Of a stretch of DNA of 64,000 bases, positions 56,680 through 64,000 are shown in pieces. The DNA comes from Aurantiacibacter odishensis (lineage in GTDB: Bacteria; Pseudomonadota; Alphaproteobacteria; Sphingomonadales; Sphingomonadaceae), in assembly GCF_003605195.1 (NCBI RefSeq), contig NZ_QYOS01000019.1, forward strand, positions 1 to 64,000, given 5' to 3'. Below the pieces are notes generated by a model. That model had not been told where the DNA came from, did no database searches, and was given only the letters and a program-made list of their open reading frames with translations. The translations under genes and the position numbers were made by a program. The stretch's first letter is position 1; the number at the start of each line of letters is the position of its first letter.

Positions 56680-57909
56680 TCAGAGAGCCGCGTAGACCGC
56701 GTCGATCAGCCGCCGCGCACGCGGGCCATTGTCGCCCACGGCGTGCATCTGGTTGCAGCAGTAGGAAAAGCCGAGCTTCGCATCGGGATCGCCGAAACCG
56801 ATCGAGCCGCCGAGGCCGTGATGGCCGAAACTGCGCATGTTCGGCCCCATGTAGACTGCCTCGGGCGTGTTCAGCAGGACGCCGTTCGCCTGGTGGTAGG
56901 GCCGATCCTGTAGCAGTTCGATCTGGTTGTGCTGCTCCGTAATCATCGCTTCGAGCTGCGCGTCGGACAGCAGGTCGACGCCGTCCACCTCTCCGGTAGC
57001 CGCGCCGTAGATGCGCGCCACGCCGCGCGCGTTGCCGTGGCCGGAGCCGCTGGCGATCTCCACCTCGCGCCAGCGGGCGGAGTTCATGGTGTCGTACCAC
57101 GGCTCCTTCGCGTTCTGCAGGAAAGCGAAGCTGCGCAGCACCGCGCCATCCTGCCAGCCTTCGGGCGTGGTCGGCTTCTCCGGCACCTGCTGGTCCTTCG
57201 CCGCGAACAGGCGCGCCTTGGTGTTGGGCAAAACCTCGGCGACATGGCTCTGCTCTTCGGCGTCCATGCCGCCGATGTAATATTCCGCGCCCAGCGGCTC
57301 TGTCACGTTTTTGCGCAGGAACGGGCCTACGGTCATGCCCGTCACGCGGCGCATGATTTCGCCCAGCAGGAAGCCCTGATTGTGCACGTGGTATGCGGCG
57401 ACGGTGCCCGGCTCCCACAGCGGCTCCTGCACTTCCAGCGCGCGGATGTAGTTCTCGTAATCGAGCAGGCCGCCGGGATACATAACATCGTTGGTGAGCA
57501 CCGGAATGGCGGCGGTGTGATCGAGGATCATCCGAACGGTGATCCGCTCTTTCCCGCCATGCGCGAATTCCGGCCAGTAGGTCGCCACCGACTCGTCGAA
57601 GTCAACCAGCCCCCGGTCCGCGAGCATGTTGAACGCGATGCCGGTCACGCCCTTGGCAACGCTCATCATGCAGACGGTGGAGTGCTTGTCCCACTCGGCG
57701 GAATGGTCGGCCTGCGCAAAGCCGCCCCACAGGTCCACCACGGTCTGCCCGTCGACGACCACGGAGCAGCCCGCCCCCAGTTCCTCTTCCTCGCGGAAAT
57801 TGGTGGCAAAGGCCTCTGCCACCCCCTCGAACCCTTCGGCCACATGGCCGTGCAGCGGAAACGTGCTCCCGCGCGCTTGGATATCCTGCGCGATTTCGAC
57901 GTGCGCCAA
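56680..57909 (-). CDS. Class-C beta-lactamase-fold serine hydrolase (first gene of operon)
   Basis: A 409-residue hydrolase with S-x-x-K as Ser83-Lys86 in MSVAKGVTG, a Tyr-containing AYHVHNQGFLLGE and the C-terminal HHGLGGSIGFGDP in place of the KTG box. No signal peptide. The pattern fits family VIII carboxylesterases (EstB/LovD-like) that hydrolyse or transfer acyl groups. It opens the nine-gene minus-strand operon, 47 bases downstream of the palindrome at 57957. Confidence 0.88.
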   Translation of the reverse strand: MAHVEIAQDIQARGSTFPLHGHVAEGFEGVAEAFATNFREEEELGAGCSVVVDGQTVVDLWGGFAQADHSAEWDKHSTVCMMSVAKGVTGIAFNMLADRGLVDFDESVATYWPEFAHGGKERITVRMILDHTAAIPVLTNDVMYPGGLLDYENYIRALEVQEPLWEPGTVAAYHVHNQGFLLGEIMRRVTGMTVGPFLRKNVTEPLGAEYYIGGMDAEEQSHVAEVLPNTKARLFAAKDQQVPEKPTTPEGWQDGAVLRSFAFLQNAKEPWYDTMNSARWREVEIASGSGHGNARGVARIYGAATGEVDGVDLLSDAQLEAMITEQHNQIELLQDRPYHQANGVLLNTPEAVYMGPNMRSFGHHGLGGSIGFGDPDAKLGFSYCCNQMHAVGDNGPRARRLIDAVYAAL

Positions 57910-57956
57910 TCATGCTCTCCCCTTGTGAAGTCGCCTGGTTTGTTCTCCGGTCGACT

Positions 57957-57970
57957 CTAACGATCGTTAG
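57957..57970. promoter_or_regulatory. Perfect palindrome upstream of the minus-strand operon
   Basis: CTAACGATCGTTAG is a perfect 14-base palindrome lying 47 bases before the start codon at 57909. Its TAACG-NN-CGTTA core recurs at 46017 before the GMC gene. Its position between the operon start and the end of the CmcJ/NvfI-like gene fits a repressor operator, probably of TetR type. Confidence 0.65.
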
Positions 57971-58000
57971 CGTAGGCGAGGCTTGTGCCCCGCATCAAGC

Positions 58001-58813
58001 TCAATCGAAGTAGGCGATGGTGCGCAGCTCGATGGATTCGCGCGGCGCGGCGTCGCTCGGCACTTCCGTCGGGTTGAAGCTGGTGTGCGCGGTGAACTGC
58101 ACGGCATCTTCGTTGGTATCGAACAGCTTGAACACCATCATTTCTTCGGGACGCTGGTAGGGCAGCCAGCACCAGCGATGGACGGGATTGTAAGCGAGGT
58201 TGAAGCCCCACAGCGAGAAATCCACGCCGCCAAGGCCGCCCACGATCTCGCTGGGGAACAGGTCTTCGCGCTTCACCGTGCTGGCATCGCACAGGGCAAA
58301 AGGGGCGCTCTCGACCGTGGAGATGGGTCGCCACAGGTTGAACAGCATGTGCCGTTTTGCCAGCCGCTCCTCGGCCTCCTCGGCGGGCAGGATCAGGCGG
58401 GTGTAGTCGCCCACTGTCTTCGCCCCGTAATCGACATGTGCGCCGTTGGCGGGCTGGTTGTGCCCGTGGGTGCCGGTGGCACTGGTGCGCCGGATCGCGC
58501 CGAAACTGACGACTTTCGATGCGCCTGTCAGCCGCTGGACCGTGTCCTCGCAATAGCGGCAGTAGGCTTCGAGCTGATCTGGATCGGCATAGTCCGAAAC
58601 GGGCGATGGCTCGTCCAGAACGACAAAGCCGTTGCGGTCAAACGCCAGCCGGTCCTTCTCGCCGCGGATATCGTGGATGGTGACGAGGTGGTCCTCCCCC
58701 GGCCAGTAGCTGCGGTCGCGGTCGCCCGCGTAGAAGGTCGCCTTCTCCCCTCGCACGACATAGCGGATTTCCGCCTCCGCATCGCGGGTGATCGTATCGC
58801 TGTCGTTTCGCAT
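58001..58813 (-). CDS. CmcJ/NvfI family oxidoreductase
   Basis: A 270-residue protein of the CmcJ/NvfI/AsaB group, best known from cephamycin and fungal natural-product pathways. I see THGHNQPANGAHVDYGA (His and Asp of a probable iron site), LFNLWRPISTVESAPFALCD and the C-terminal SIELRTIAYFD, which are the family's hallmarks. Some members hydroxylate or desaturate with iron and 2-oxoglutarate; others are cofactor-free isomerases. Separated from the operon at 57909 by the palindrome, it likely has its own promoter in the region at 58814. Confidence 0.83.
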   Translation of the reverse strand: MRNDSDTITRDAEAEIRYVVRGEKATFYAGDRDRSYWPGEDHLVTIHDIRGEKDRLAFDRNGFVVLDEPSPVSDYADPDQLEAYCRYCEDTVQRLTGASKVVSFGAIRRTSATGTHGHNQPANGAHVDYGAKTVGDYTRLILPAEEAEERLAKRHMLFNLWRPISTVESAPFALCDASTVKREDLFPSEIVGGLGGVDFSLWGFNLAYNPVHRWCWLPYQRPEEMMVFKLFDTNEDAVQFTAHTSFNPTEVPSDAAPRESIELRTIAYFD

Positions 58814-59181
58814 CGGTCGTGCCTAACCTCTCGCTCTCCGCGCATGCCATATCGCCAAGCGCCGGTGTGCCGCAAGTCGCGCAGGTGCCAATTCCCCCTC
58901 GAAGCTTGCCATTCGTTTCAAGCAGATCGGTCAATGCTGTTGCTTGATTACGACAATCACGCCCAGCTTCTTGGATTCGTGCGCAACGCGCTTGATTGTA
59001 ACAGTCGTGATTGTAAAAAGGCGACTGGAGAGGAAATTGGCAGAAACGCGCGTCTGGCAGACAGCGTAACTGTACTTGCACCCTCACCAGACTTCGAAGC
59101 GACCCGCCAATAATGGGCGCGCGAAATACATAGCATTTGCGCACCGTCTTAACGGGCGGCGCGCCATAGGGAGGATGCCTG
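58814..59181. promoter_or_regulatory. Divergent intergenic region (368 bases) with repeated half-sites
   Basis: No gene seen. It holds the divergent promoters of the CmcJ/NvfI-like gene and the TonB-dependent receptor. GATTGTAA occurs at 58994-59001 and 59009-59016 (15-base period), and the inverted half-site ACAATCACG at 58953-58961 pairs with CGTGATTGT at 59006-59014. This clustering suggests binding sites of a regulator. AGGGAGGA precedes the receptor start. Confidence 0.5.
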
Positions 59182-61800
59182 ATGAAATTCAAGAAGCTCA
59201 GCGTAGCGTCGTCGCTGGCCATTGCCGTGTGCATGGCCGCGCCAGCGCTCGCCCAGGACGAAACGGATGCGCAGGAAGCGTCCGAGCGTCGCGACAACCA
59301 GACCAACGTCATCGTCGTGACCGCGCAGTTCCGCGAACAGAACCTGCAGGAAACCCCGATCGCGATCACCGCGGTGAACGCGGAAATGCTGGCCGCCCGC
59401 GGCCAGACGGACATCTCCCAGGTCGCCGCCCAGGCCCCGAACGTAACCCTGCGCCCGCAGCCGCAAAACGGCGGCTCGGGCCTCATCGCCTTCATCCGCG
59501 GCGTCGGCCAGACGGACTTCAACTACGCGCTCGACCCGGCAGTGGGTGTCTACGTGGACGATGTCTATATACCCACCCTGTCCAGCTCGCTGCTTGAACT
59601 GGTCGACCTCGACCGGGTGGAAATCCTTCGCGGTCCGCAAGGCACGCTCGCCGGCAAGAACTCGCTGGGCGGTGCCATCAAGCTGTTCTCCGCCCGTCCG
59701 ACCGGCGACGGCTCGGGCTCGCTGCGCGCCGAGTACGGTTCCTACAACAGCGTGTCGATCCGCGGCATGGCCGACATCGGGCTGACCGACACCCTGGCCA
59801 TGCGTGTGTCCGGCATGGGCCGCACGCGCGACGGCTATGTCGACATCGTCGACTATTCGCTGACCCATCCGAACTCCAACGTGCCGTCGAACAACGCGCG
59901 CGGCGCACAGACCAGCTACGAGACGATGGGCGGCCAGAGCGTCGTCGCCGGTCGTGTCGCGCTGGAGTGGGAGCCCAACGATCGCCTCAACATCTATGTC
60001 GCGGGCGATTTTAACCGCGAGGATTCGGACGCCATCCCGACCGTGCTGATCGCGGCCGGCGCTCCGGTCGGCAATGCCGCCAACTTCGATCCGGATTCGA
60101 CCAACCCGGCAACGGATGCGAATGGCAACGCCTGGCTTCCAGGCCTGAACGGTCAGCCGGTAACGGTGGATTGCCGCTTCGTGCCCGCCGGGCAGTACAG
60201 CTGCGACAGCGCGAACCTTTCCAGCCTCGGCTATGATCCGCGCTATGTCAGCTATTCCAACTTCGCGGACACCAAGGTTCCGACAGGACAGGCTCCGTAC
60301 AAGCCCTACTTCGCTCTTCCGATTACGGAATTCGAAGGCTGGGGCGTGATGTCGAACGTCACCTACGACTTCACCGATGCGCTGCAACTGGTGGCCATCG
60401 GCTCTTACCGTACCTACACCTCGCGCTGGGGACAGGACCAGGATGCGACCCCGGTTCCGATCGCGCAGCTGGACAACCAGCTCGACCACGAGGCGTGGAG
60501 CGCGGAAGTTCGCCTGAACTTCGAATTCGCGGACGAACTGGTGCAGGGTACAGTCGGCGGCTTCTACCTCGATCAGGATGGTGAATACACCGCCCGCGTC
60601 GATCTGAACTACGCCGGTATCGACTTCATCCACGGCCCGGACACCACGCCGAGCACGACGAAGGCCGCGTTCGGCACGGTAACGATCACGCCGAGCGAAG
60701 TGTTCAGCATCACGGGCGGCATCCGCTATACGAAGGACGAGAAGCTCTACACCTACTTCCGTTCGAATCCCGATGGCACCGTGCCGTTCCGCGAGAACGG
60801 TTCGCTGCTCGGGCCGGAACTCGAAGTTGCGCCCGGCGTCTTTATCCCGACGCCTCCTGTCTGCGAGTTCTTCCTCGGCGCGCCGACAGCCGGCCCGACC
60901 GGCATCGGCAATACGCCCAACTGCCTGCTCACCGGCTTGTTCGGGATTTCGGACGGCTTCGAGGGCGATCGCTGGGACTGGCGCATCGTGGGTAACCTCA
61001 ACGTCACCGAAGACGTGCTGCTCTACGCCTCGGTTTCGACCGGGTTCAAGGGCGGCGGCGTGAACCCGCGTCCGTTCTTCGGCCCCTCCGCCGGTGACTG
61101 TAACGCGCCTGACTACGTCGCTCCGGCGCCGTGTAACCAGCTGCGTTCCTTCGATCCGGAGGAAATCACCACCTACGAAATAGGCTTCAAGGTCGATGCT
61201 CTAGACCGTGCCCTGCGCCTGAACGGTGCAGCGTTCTACAACGACTACAAGAACATCATCCTGACACTGCCGGCCTGCCCCAGCGTGCCCTGCCTGCAGC
61301 CGCGCAACGTAGGCGAGGCCAAGGTGAAGGGCTTCGAACTGGAAGTGACGGCCTATCCGGCCGATGGCTTCTCGCTCGACGGTGCACTAAGCTACATCGA
61401 CTTCAACTACGATGATACCTCGGTCGCCGCTGCAGGACTGACGGGTGACGAAATCACCCCCTATACGCCGGAATGGACCTGGAGCTTCGGCGCCCAGTAC
61501 GACCACGAACTGCAGAGCGGCGCGAACATTTCCGCCCGTTTCGACGGCAGCTACCAGTCGACCATCTACACCGACGTGTTCAACACTGTGTGGTCGGAAA
61601 TCGAAGGCTACTTCATCGGCGGTGCCCGCGTCGCCTTCACCGATCCGGCCGATCAGTGGACGCTGGCGCTGCGCGTCGACAACATCTTCGACGAATACTA
61701 CTTCCAGTCGGTCAGCGATGTGACCACTTCGCTGGGCGTGGTGACGGGTGCCCCCGGTCTGCCGCGCACCTGGTCGCTGTCGGTCGAACGCCGCTTCTGA
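59182..61800 (+). CDS. TonB-dependent outer-membrane receptor
   Basis: An 872-residue receptor that imports a substrate across the outer membrane with energy from TonB. The signal peptide ends near residue 24 (AAPALA-Q). A TonB-box-like NVIVVTAQFREQNLQETPIAI is followed by the plug domain (FIRGVGQTDFNYALDPAVG, VEILRGPQGTLAGKNSLGGA) and a barrel ending in WSLSVERRF. Sphingomonads use such receptors for aromatic, terpenoid and polysaccharide substrates, and this one caps the catabolic cluster. It has its own terminator at 61809. Confidence 0.94.
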   Translation: MKFKKLSVASSLAIAVCMAAPALAQDETDAQEASERRDNQTNVIVVTAQFREQNLQETPIAITAVNAEMLAARGQTDISQVAAQAPNVTLRPQPQNGGSGLIAFIRGVGQTDFNYALDPAVGVYVDDVYIPTLSSSLLELVDLDRVEILRGPQGTLAGKNSLGGAIKLFSARPTGDGSGSLRAEYGSYNSVSIRGMADIGLTDTLAMRVSGMGRTRDGYVDIVDYSLTHPNSNVPSNNARGAQTSYETMGGQSVVAGRVALEWEPNDRLNIYVAGDFNREDSDAIPTVLIAAGAPVGNAANFDPDSTNPATDANGNAWLPGLNGQPVTVDCRFVPAGQYSCDSANLSSLGYDPRYVSYSNFADTKVPTGQAPYKPYFALPITEFEGWGVMSNVTYDFTDALQLVAIGSYRTYTSRWGQDQDATPVPIAQLDNQLDHEAWSAEVRLNFEFADELVQGTVGGFYLDQDGEYTARVDLNYAGIDFIHGPDTTPSTTKAAFGTVTITPSEVFSITGGIRYTKDEKLYTYFRSNPDGTVPFRENGSLLGPELEVAPGVFIPTPPVCEFFLGAPTAGPTGIGNTPNCLLTGLFGISDGFEGDRWDWRIVGNLNVTEDVLLYASVSTGFKGGGVNPRPFFGPSAGDCNAPDYVAPAPCNQLRSFDPEEITTYEIGFKVDALDRALRLNGAAFYNDYKNIILTLPACPSVPCLQPRNVGEAKVKGFELEVTAYPADGFSLDGALSYIDFNYDDTSVAAAGLTGDEITPYTPEWTWSFGAQYDHELQSGANISARFDGSYQSTIYTDVFNTVWSEIEGYFIGGARVAFTDPADQWTLALRVDNIFDEYYFQSVSDVTTSLGVVTGAPGLPRTWSLSVERRF

Positions 61801-61808
61801 AGAAAGGG

Positions 61809-61836
61809 GGCTCCCGCTTCGGCGGGGGCCTTCCTT
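61809..61836 (+). terminator. Rho-independent terminator of the TonB-dependent receptor
   Basis: A 9-base stem closes a TTCG loop (CCCGC/GCGGG core at 61813-61826, extended by GG/CC pairs and one G-T), followed by TTCCTTCC. It begins nine bases after the receptor stop. Confidence 0.8.
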
Positions 61837-61859
61837 CCACGCCCTCCTTTCACGCAGGG

Positions 61860-61907
61860 CAAACAAGAAGGGCGCGGACTTTACGAAGTCCGCGCCCTTC
61901 TTGTTTG
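61860..61907. terminator. Long perfect hairpin, bidirectional terminator
   Basis: A 22-base-pair stem with a TACG loop at 61882-61885. The arms run 61860-61881 and 61886-61907, contain AAGGGCGCGGACTT, and have flanking A- and T-rich ends. It lies between the convergent receptor and ihfB genes and can stop transcription in both directions. The length of perfect pairing is unusual. Confidence 0.8.
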
Positions 61908-61928
61908 TGCCGCTATGTGCGAGGAGGA

Positions 61929-62213
61929 TCAGCCTTCCGGGTTCAGCCGCTCGCGCATTTCCTTGCCCGGCTTGAAATACGGCACCCGCTTGGCCGGAAC
62001 GTCCACCGTTTCTCCGGTGCGCGGATTGCGCCCCGTGCGCGCATCGCGCTCACGCGTGGAGAACGTGCCGAAGCCGCGCAGTTCGACCCGGCCGCCTTCA
62101 GCCAGTCGCTGCGTGATTTCCTCGAAGAAGATGTCGACCACCTGTTCGACTTCTTCGGGCCGCAGGTCGGGATTGTCTGCCGAAAGGGCTTGGAGAAGTT
62201 CGGACCTTATCAT
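61929..62213 (-). CDS. ihfB: Integration host factor subunit beta
   Basis: DNA-bending nucleoid protein of 94 residues. [17 protein letters not shown] starts the helical body; [19 protein letters not shown] and [21 protein letters not shown] form the beta arm with the Pro that intercalates DNA, the standard IhfB pattern. It would pair with IhfA encoded elsewhere. An inverted repeat TAACATTTGTTA lies upstream at 62291. Confidence 0.94.
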   Translation of the reverse strand: MIRSELLQALSADNPDLRPEEVEQVVDIFFEEITQRLAEGGRVELRGFGTFSTRERDARTGRNPRTGETVDVPAKRVPYFKPGKEMRERLNPEG

Positions 62214-62290
62214 TTATTTCCCCCCAGAGGCTCGGCCACGCGAACGCGTTGCCGTTGTTATCGTCCAATGCGCGCGACCCGAAGCGCAGC

Positions 62291-62302
62291 TAACATTTGT
62301 TA
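62291..62302. promoter_or_regulatory. Inverted repeat upstream of ihfB
   Basis: TAACATTTGTTA has perfect arms TAACA and TGTTA around TT, 77 bases before the ihfB start and 70 bases past the GntR-type gene's end. Its architecture resembles the TAACG-NN-CGTTA sites at 46017 and 57957 with one base changed per arm. It may be a weak relative of those sites or unrelated. Confidence 0.25.
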
Positions 62303-62371
62303 ACGTGCCAGAACATGTGCGCAAGCGCAATTATTTGGGTCAATTATCGGCGGGGCCGGGAGTGACGAAAT

Positions 62372-62710
62372 CTAGGCGTGATCGAGCAGGTCTGCCGGGT
62401 CGAGACCGAGGCGCTCTATCCGCGCGCGAATGTCGGGCCATTCGTCCTTGAGAAAGGTCTCCCGCTCCGCCTGGCGCAGCGCCTGAGCCGCGCCTTCGCG
62501 CACGAACATGCCGACCCCGCGCTGCACCCGGATCAGGCCGTCCGCCTGGAATTGCTGGTAGGCCTTGGCCACCGTCAGCGGATTGGCGCCCTGTTCCGCC
62601 GCGAACGCGCGTACGGAAGGCAACATCTCGCCCTCAGGATAGCTGCCGTCGATGATCGCGGCGGCAATCTGCTCTCGCAAGCGAAGGTAGACGGGGCGGG
62701 TATCGGCCAT
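62372..62710 (-). CDS. GntR family transcriptional regulator, YtrA-like
   Basis: A 112-residue regulator with an N-terminal winged helix-turn-helix (VYLRLREQIAAAIIDGSYPEG, MLPSVRAFAAEQGANPLTVAKAYQQ, RVQRGVGMFV) and only a short C-terminal helix instead of an effector-binding domain. Such short forms are the YtrA subgroup. It is divergent from the peptide transporter at 62885, which it may regulate. Confidence 0.88.
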   Translation of the reverse strand: MADTRPVYLRLREQIAAAIIDGSYPEGEMLPSVRAFAAEQGANPLTVAKAYQQFQADGLIRVQRGVGMFVREGAAQALRQAERETFLKDEWPDIRARIERLGLDPADLLDHA

Positions 62711-62884
62711 AGGTGAGTGAGTGCCATAATACAGCGGGTCAGGTCAAGGGATTGGCCCGTAAGCGCCCAACAAAATTCGGTTTCATGCGCAACTTGGCTT
62801 CACATGACCGAAACAATCGCTAGGGTGCCCGTTTTTCGGGACAAGCCTGGCAAGCCGGGCAAGCAGTGAATTCGGGGAGTACGA

Positions 62885-64000
62885 ATGAAAGACATGGCCT
62901 TGTGGAACGAGGGCGACTGGATCGTGGCGATCGCCTCGGTCGTCCTTGCGCTCTTCCTGATAGCCGGCGCCTGGGCGGTGACCCGCAAGGAGCCGGAAGT
63001 CGGCGGACACCCGAAGGGTCTCTACATTCTGTTCTTCGCCGAGATGTGGGAGCGTTTCTCCTACTACGGCATGCGGGCTTTGCTGATCTTCTACCTTACG
63101 CAGCACTGGCTCTATAACGACAGTTCCTCGAACATCATCTACGGCGCCTACGTCAGCCTCGTTTACATCACGCCGGTCCTCGGCGGCTGGTTGGCAGACC
63201 GCTACCTCGGGCAGCGCAAGGCGGTGCTGTTCGGCGCGGTTCTGCTGACGCTGGGCCACTTCTTCATGGCCTTCGAGGGTACCGGCGGGCAGAACGATCC
63301 CACGATCAACATCTTCTGGCTGGCGCTCAGCTTCATCATCGTCGGCTCGGGCTTCCTGAAAGCCAACATCTCGGTGATCGTCGGCCAGCTCTATCCGCGC
63401 ACCGACGTGCGCCGCGACGGTGCCTACACCATCTTCTACATGGGCATTAACGTGGGTGCTGCCGTCGGCACGATCATCGCCGGCTACCTCGGCCAGACAC
63501 TCGGCTGGGCTTACGGCTTCGGTGCGGCCGGCATCGGCATGCTGCTCGGCCTCGTCGTCTTCATCCTCGGCAAGCCGCTCCTGCTGGGCCGGGGCGAGCC
63601 GCCGCGTCCGCTTGCAAAGCGCACCGAAACCACGATGTACGCCATCGGTATCCTTGGCGTTGCCATCATGTGGGTGCTGATCCAGTACCAGTCGGTCGTC
63701 GGCTGGCTGATGCTGGTCTGCGGTGCCGCGCTGCTGCTCTACGTGCTCATCGAAGCCTTCAAACTTGAGAAGCACCCGCGCGAGCGCATGTTCGCCATTC
63801 TCTTCCTTATCGCCCTGCAGCCGCTGTTCTGGGGCCTGTTCGAACAGGCTGGCGGCTCGCTCAACCTGTTCACCGATCGCTACATCGATCGCCAGGGCGT
63901 GCCTGCTTCGCTGTTCCAGTCGATCAACCCGATCTACATCATCCTGCTGGCACCCGTGTTCGCCGGACTGTGGACCTGGCTGGGCCGACGCGGCCTGGAA
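62885..64000 (+). CDS. Proton-dependent oligopeptide transporter (POT family), partial
   Basis: The first 372 residues of a POT/PTR2-family peptide symporter; the gene runs past the window edge. PTR2 signatures are clear: ILFFAEMWERFSYYGMRALL (ExxERFxYYG), DRYLGQRKAV, and FYMGINVGAAVGTIIAGYLG. About nine transmembrane segments are visible. Reading is open to base 64000 with no stop. It should import di- or tripeptides using protons across the inner membrane. Divergent from the YtrA-like gene. Confidence 0.93.
   Translation, partial: MKDMALWNEGDWIVAIASVVLALFLIAGAWAVTRKEPEVGGHPKGLYILFFAEMWERFSYYGMRALLIFYLTQHWLYNDSSSNIIYGAYVSLVYITPVLGGWLADRYLGQRKAVLFGAVLLTLGHFFMAFEGTGGQNDPTINIFWLALSFIIVGSGFLKANISVIVGQLYPRTDVRRDGAYTIFYMGINVGAAVGTIIAGYLGQTLGWAYGFGAAGIGMLLGLVVFILGKPLLLGRGEPPRPLAKRTETTMYAIGILGVAIMWVLIQYQSVVGWLMLVCGAALLLYVLIEAFKLEKHPRERMFAILFLIALQPLFWGLFEQAGGSLNLFTDRYIDRQGVPASLFQSINPIYIILLAPVFAGLWTWLGRRGLE

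Noticed and set aside
46050-61800. Interpretation as a polyethylene glycol degradation (peg) operon
   Set aside because: A GMC dehydrogenase and TonB receptor are shared, but the aldehyde dehydrogenase, acyl-CoA ligase and permease expected in peg operons are absent.

Overview
The window is GC-rich, tightly packed bacterial DNA of alphaproteobacterial type. I place it in the Sphingomonadales, probably near the Erythrobacteraceae. The basis is gene content: a large TonB-dependent receptor, a CysNC fusion, a 1580-residue NAD-glutamate dehydrogenase, DUF3576 and DUF455 proteins, PilZ, IhfB, and a leuS-lptE-holA operon. The genus cannot be fixed from the sequence alone. I found no phage genes, transposase, integrase or CRISPR array.

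Layout. 0-2.3 kb (minus strand): UDP-sugar genes (UDP-glucose dehydrogenase and a UDP-glucuronate 4-epimerase-like enzyme), with galU further on at 9.6 kb. 2.4-7.0 kb (minus): DUF3576 lipoprotein, leuS, lptE, holA, partly coupled by overlapping start and stop codons. 7.3-11.2 kb: a secreted protein with an outer-membrane-like C-terminus, an acetoacetyl-CoA reductase, a ribbon-helix-helix protein, galU and an M23 peptidase. 11.4-19.3 kb: glnE-bcp-DUF455 operon, M28 peptidase, agmatine deiminase-like enzyme and a LuxR-type regulator. 19.4-25.2 kb: sulfate activation (cysD, cysNC, cysQ) with three TauE/SafE permeases. 25.2-36.5 kb: thrS, alpha/beta hydrolase, LLM oxidoreductase, a hairpin-rich repeat-like element, NAD-glutamate dehydrogenase, ferredoxin reductase-like flavoprotein and queG. 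36.5-45.8 kb: NatA/NatB-type ABC exporter, lipoprotein MsrB, a surface-glycan trio (GT-C-like protein, GtrA, UDP-galactopyranose mutase-like flavoprotein), PilZ protein and an acyltransferase. A tRNA-Leu(UAA) follows at 45.9 kb.

From 46.0 to 61.8 kb lies an accessory, catabolic-looking cluster. Its plus-strand arm holds a GMC oxidoreductase, two metallo-beta-lactamase-fold hydrolases, a 3-hydroxyisobutyrate dehydrogenase-like enzyme and a small secreted protein. Its minus-strand arm is a nine-gene operon: two class-C beta-lactamase-fold hydrolases, a CMD-family protein, two SnoaL/NTF2-fold proteins, two SDRs, a phytoene-desaturase-like flavoprotein and a 72-residue protein. A CmcJ/NvfI-type oxidoreductase and a TonB-dependent receptor complete it. 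The two arms start 12 kb apart behind nearly the same short palindrome (TAACG-NN-CGTTA), which suggests one unseen regulator controls both. I infer uptake and breakdown of an ester- or lactone-containing natural product; the substrate is unknown. This is the strongest candidate for an undescribed system here.

The window ends with ihfB, a short GntR-type regulator and a POT-family peptide transporter cut by the window edge.
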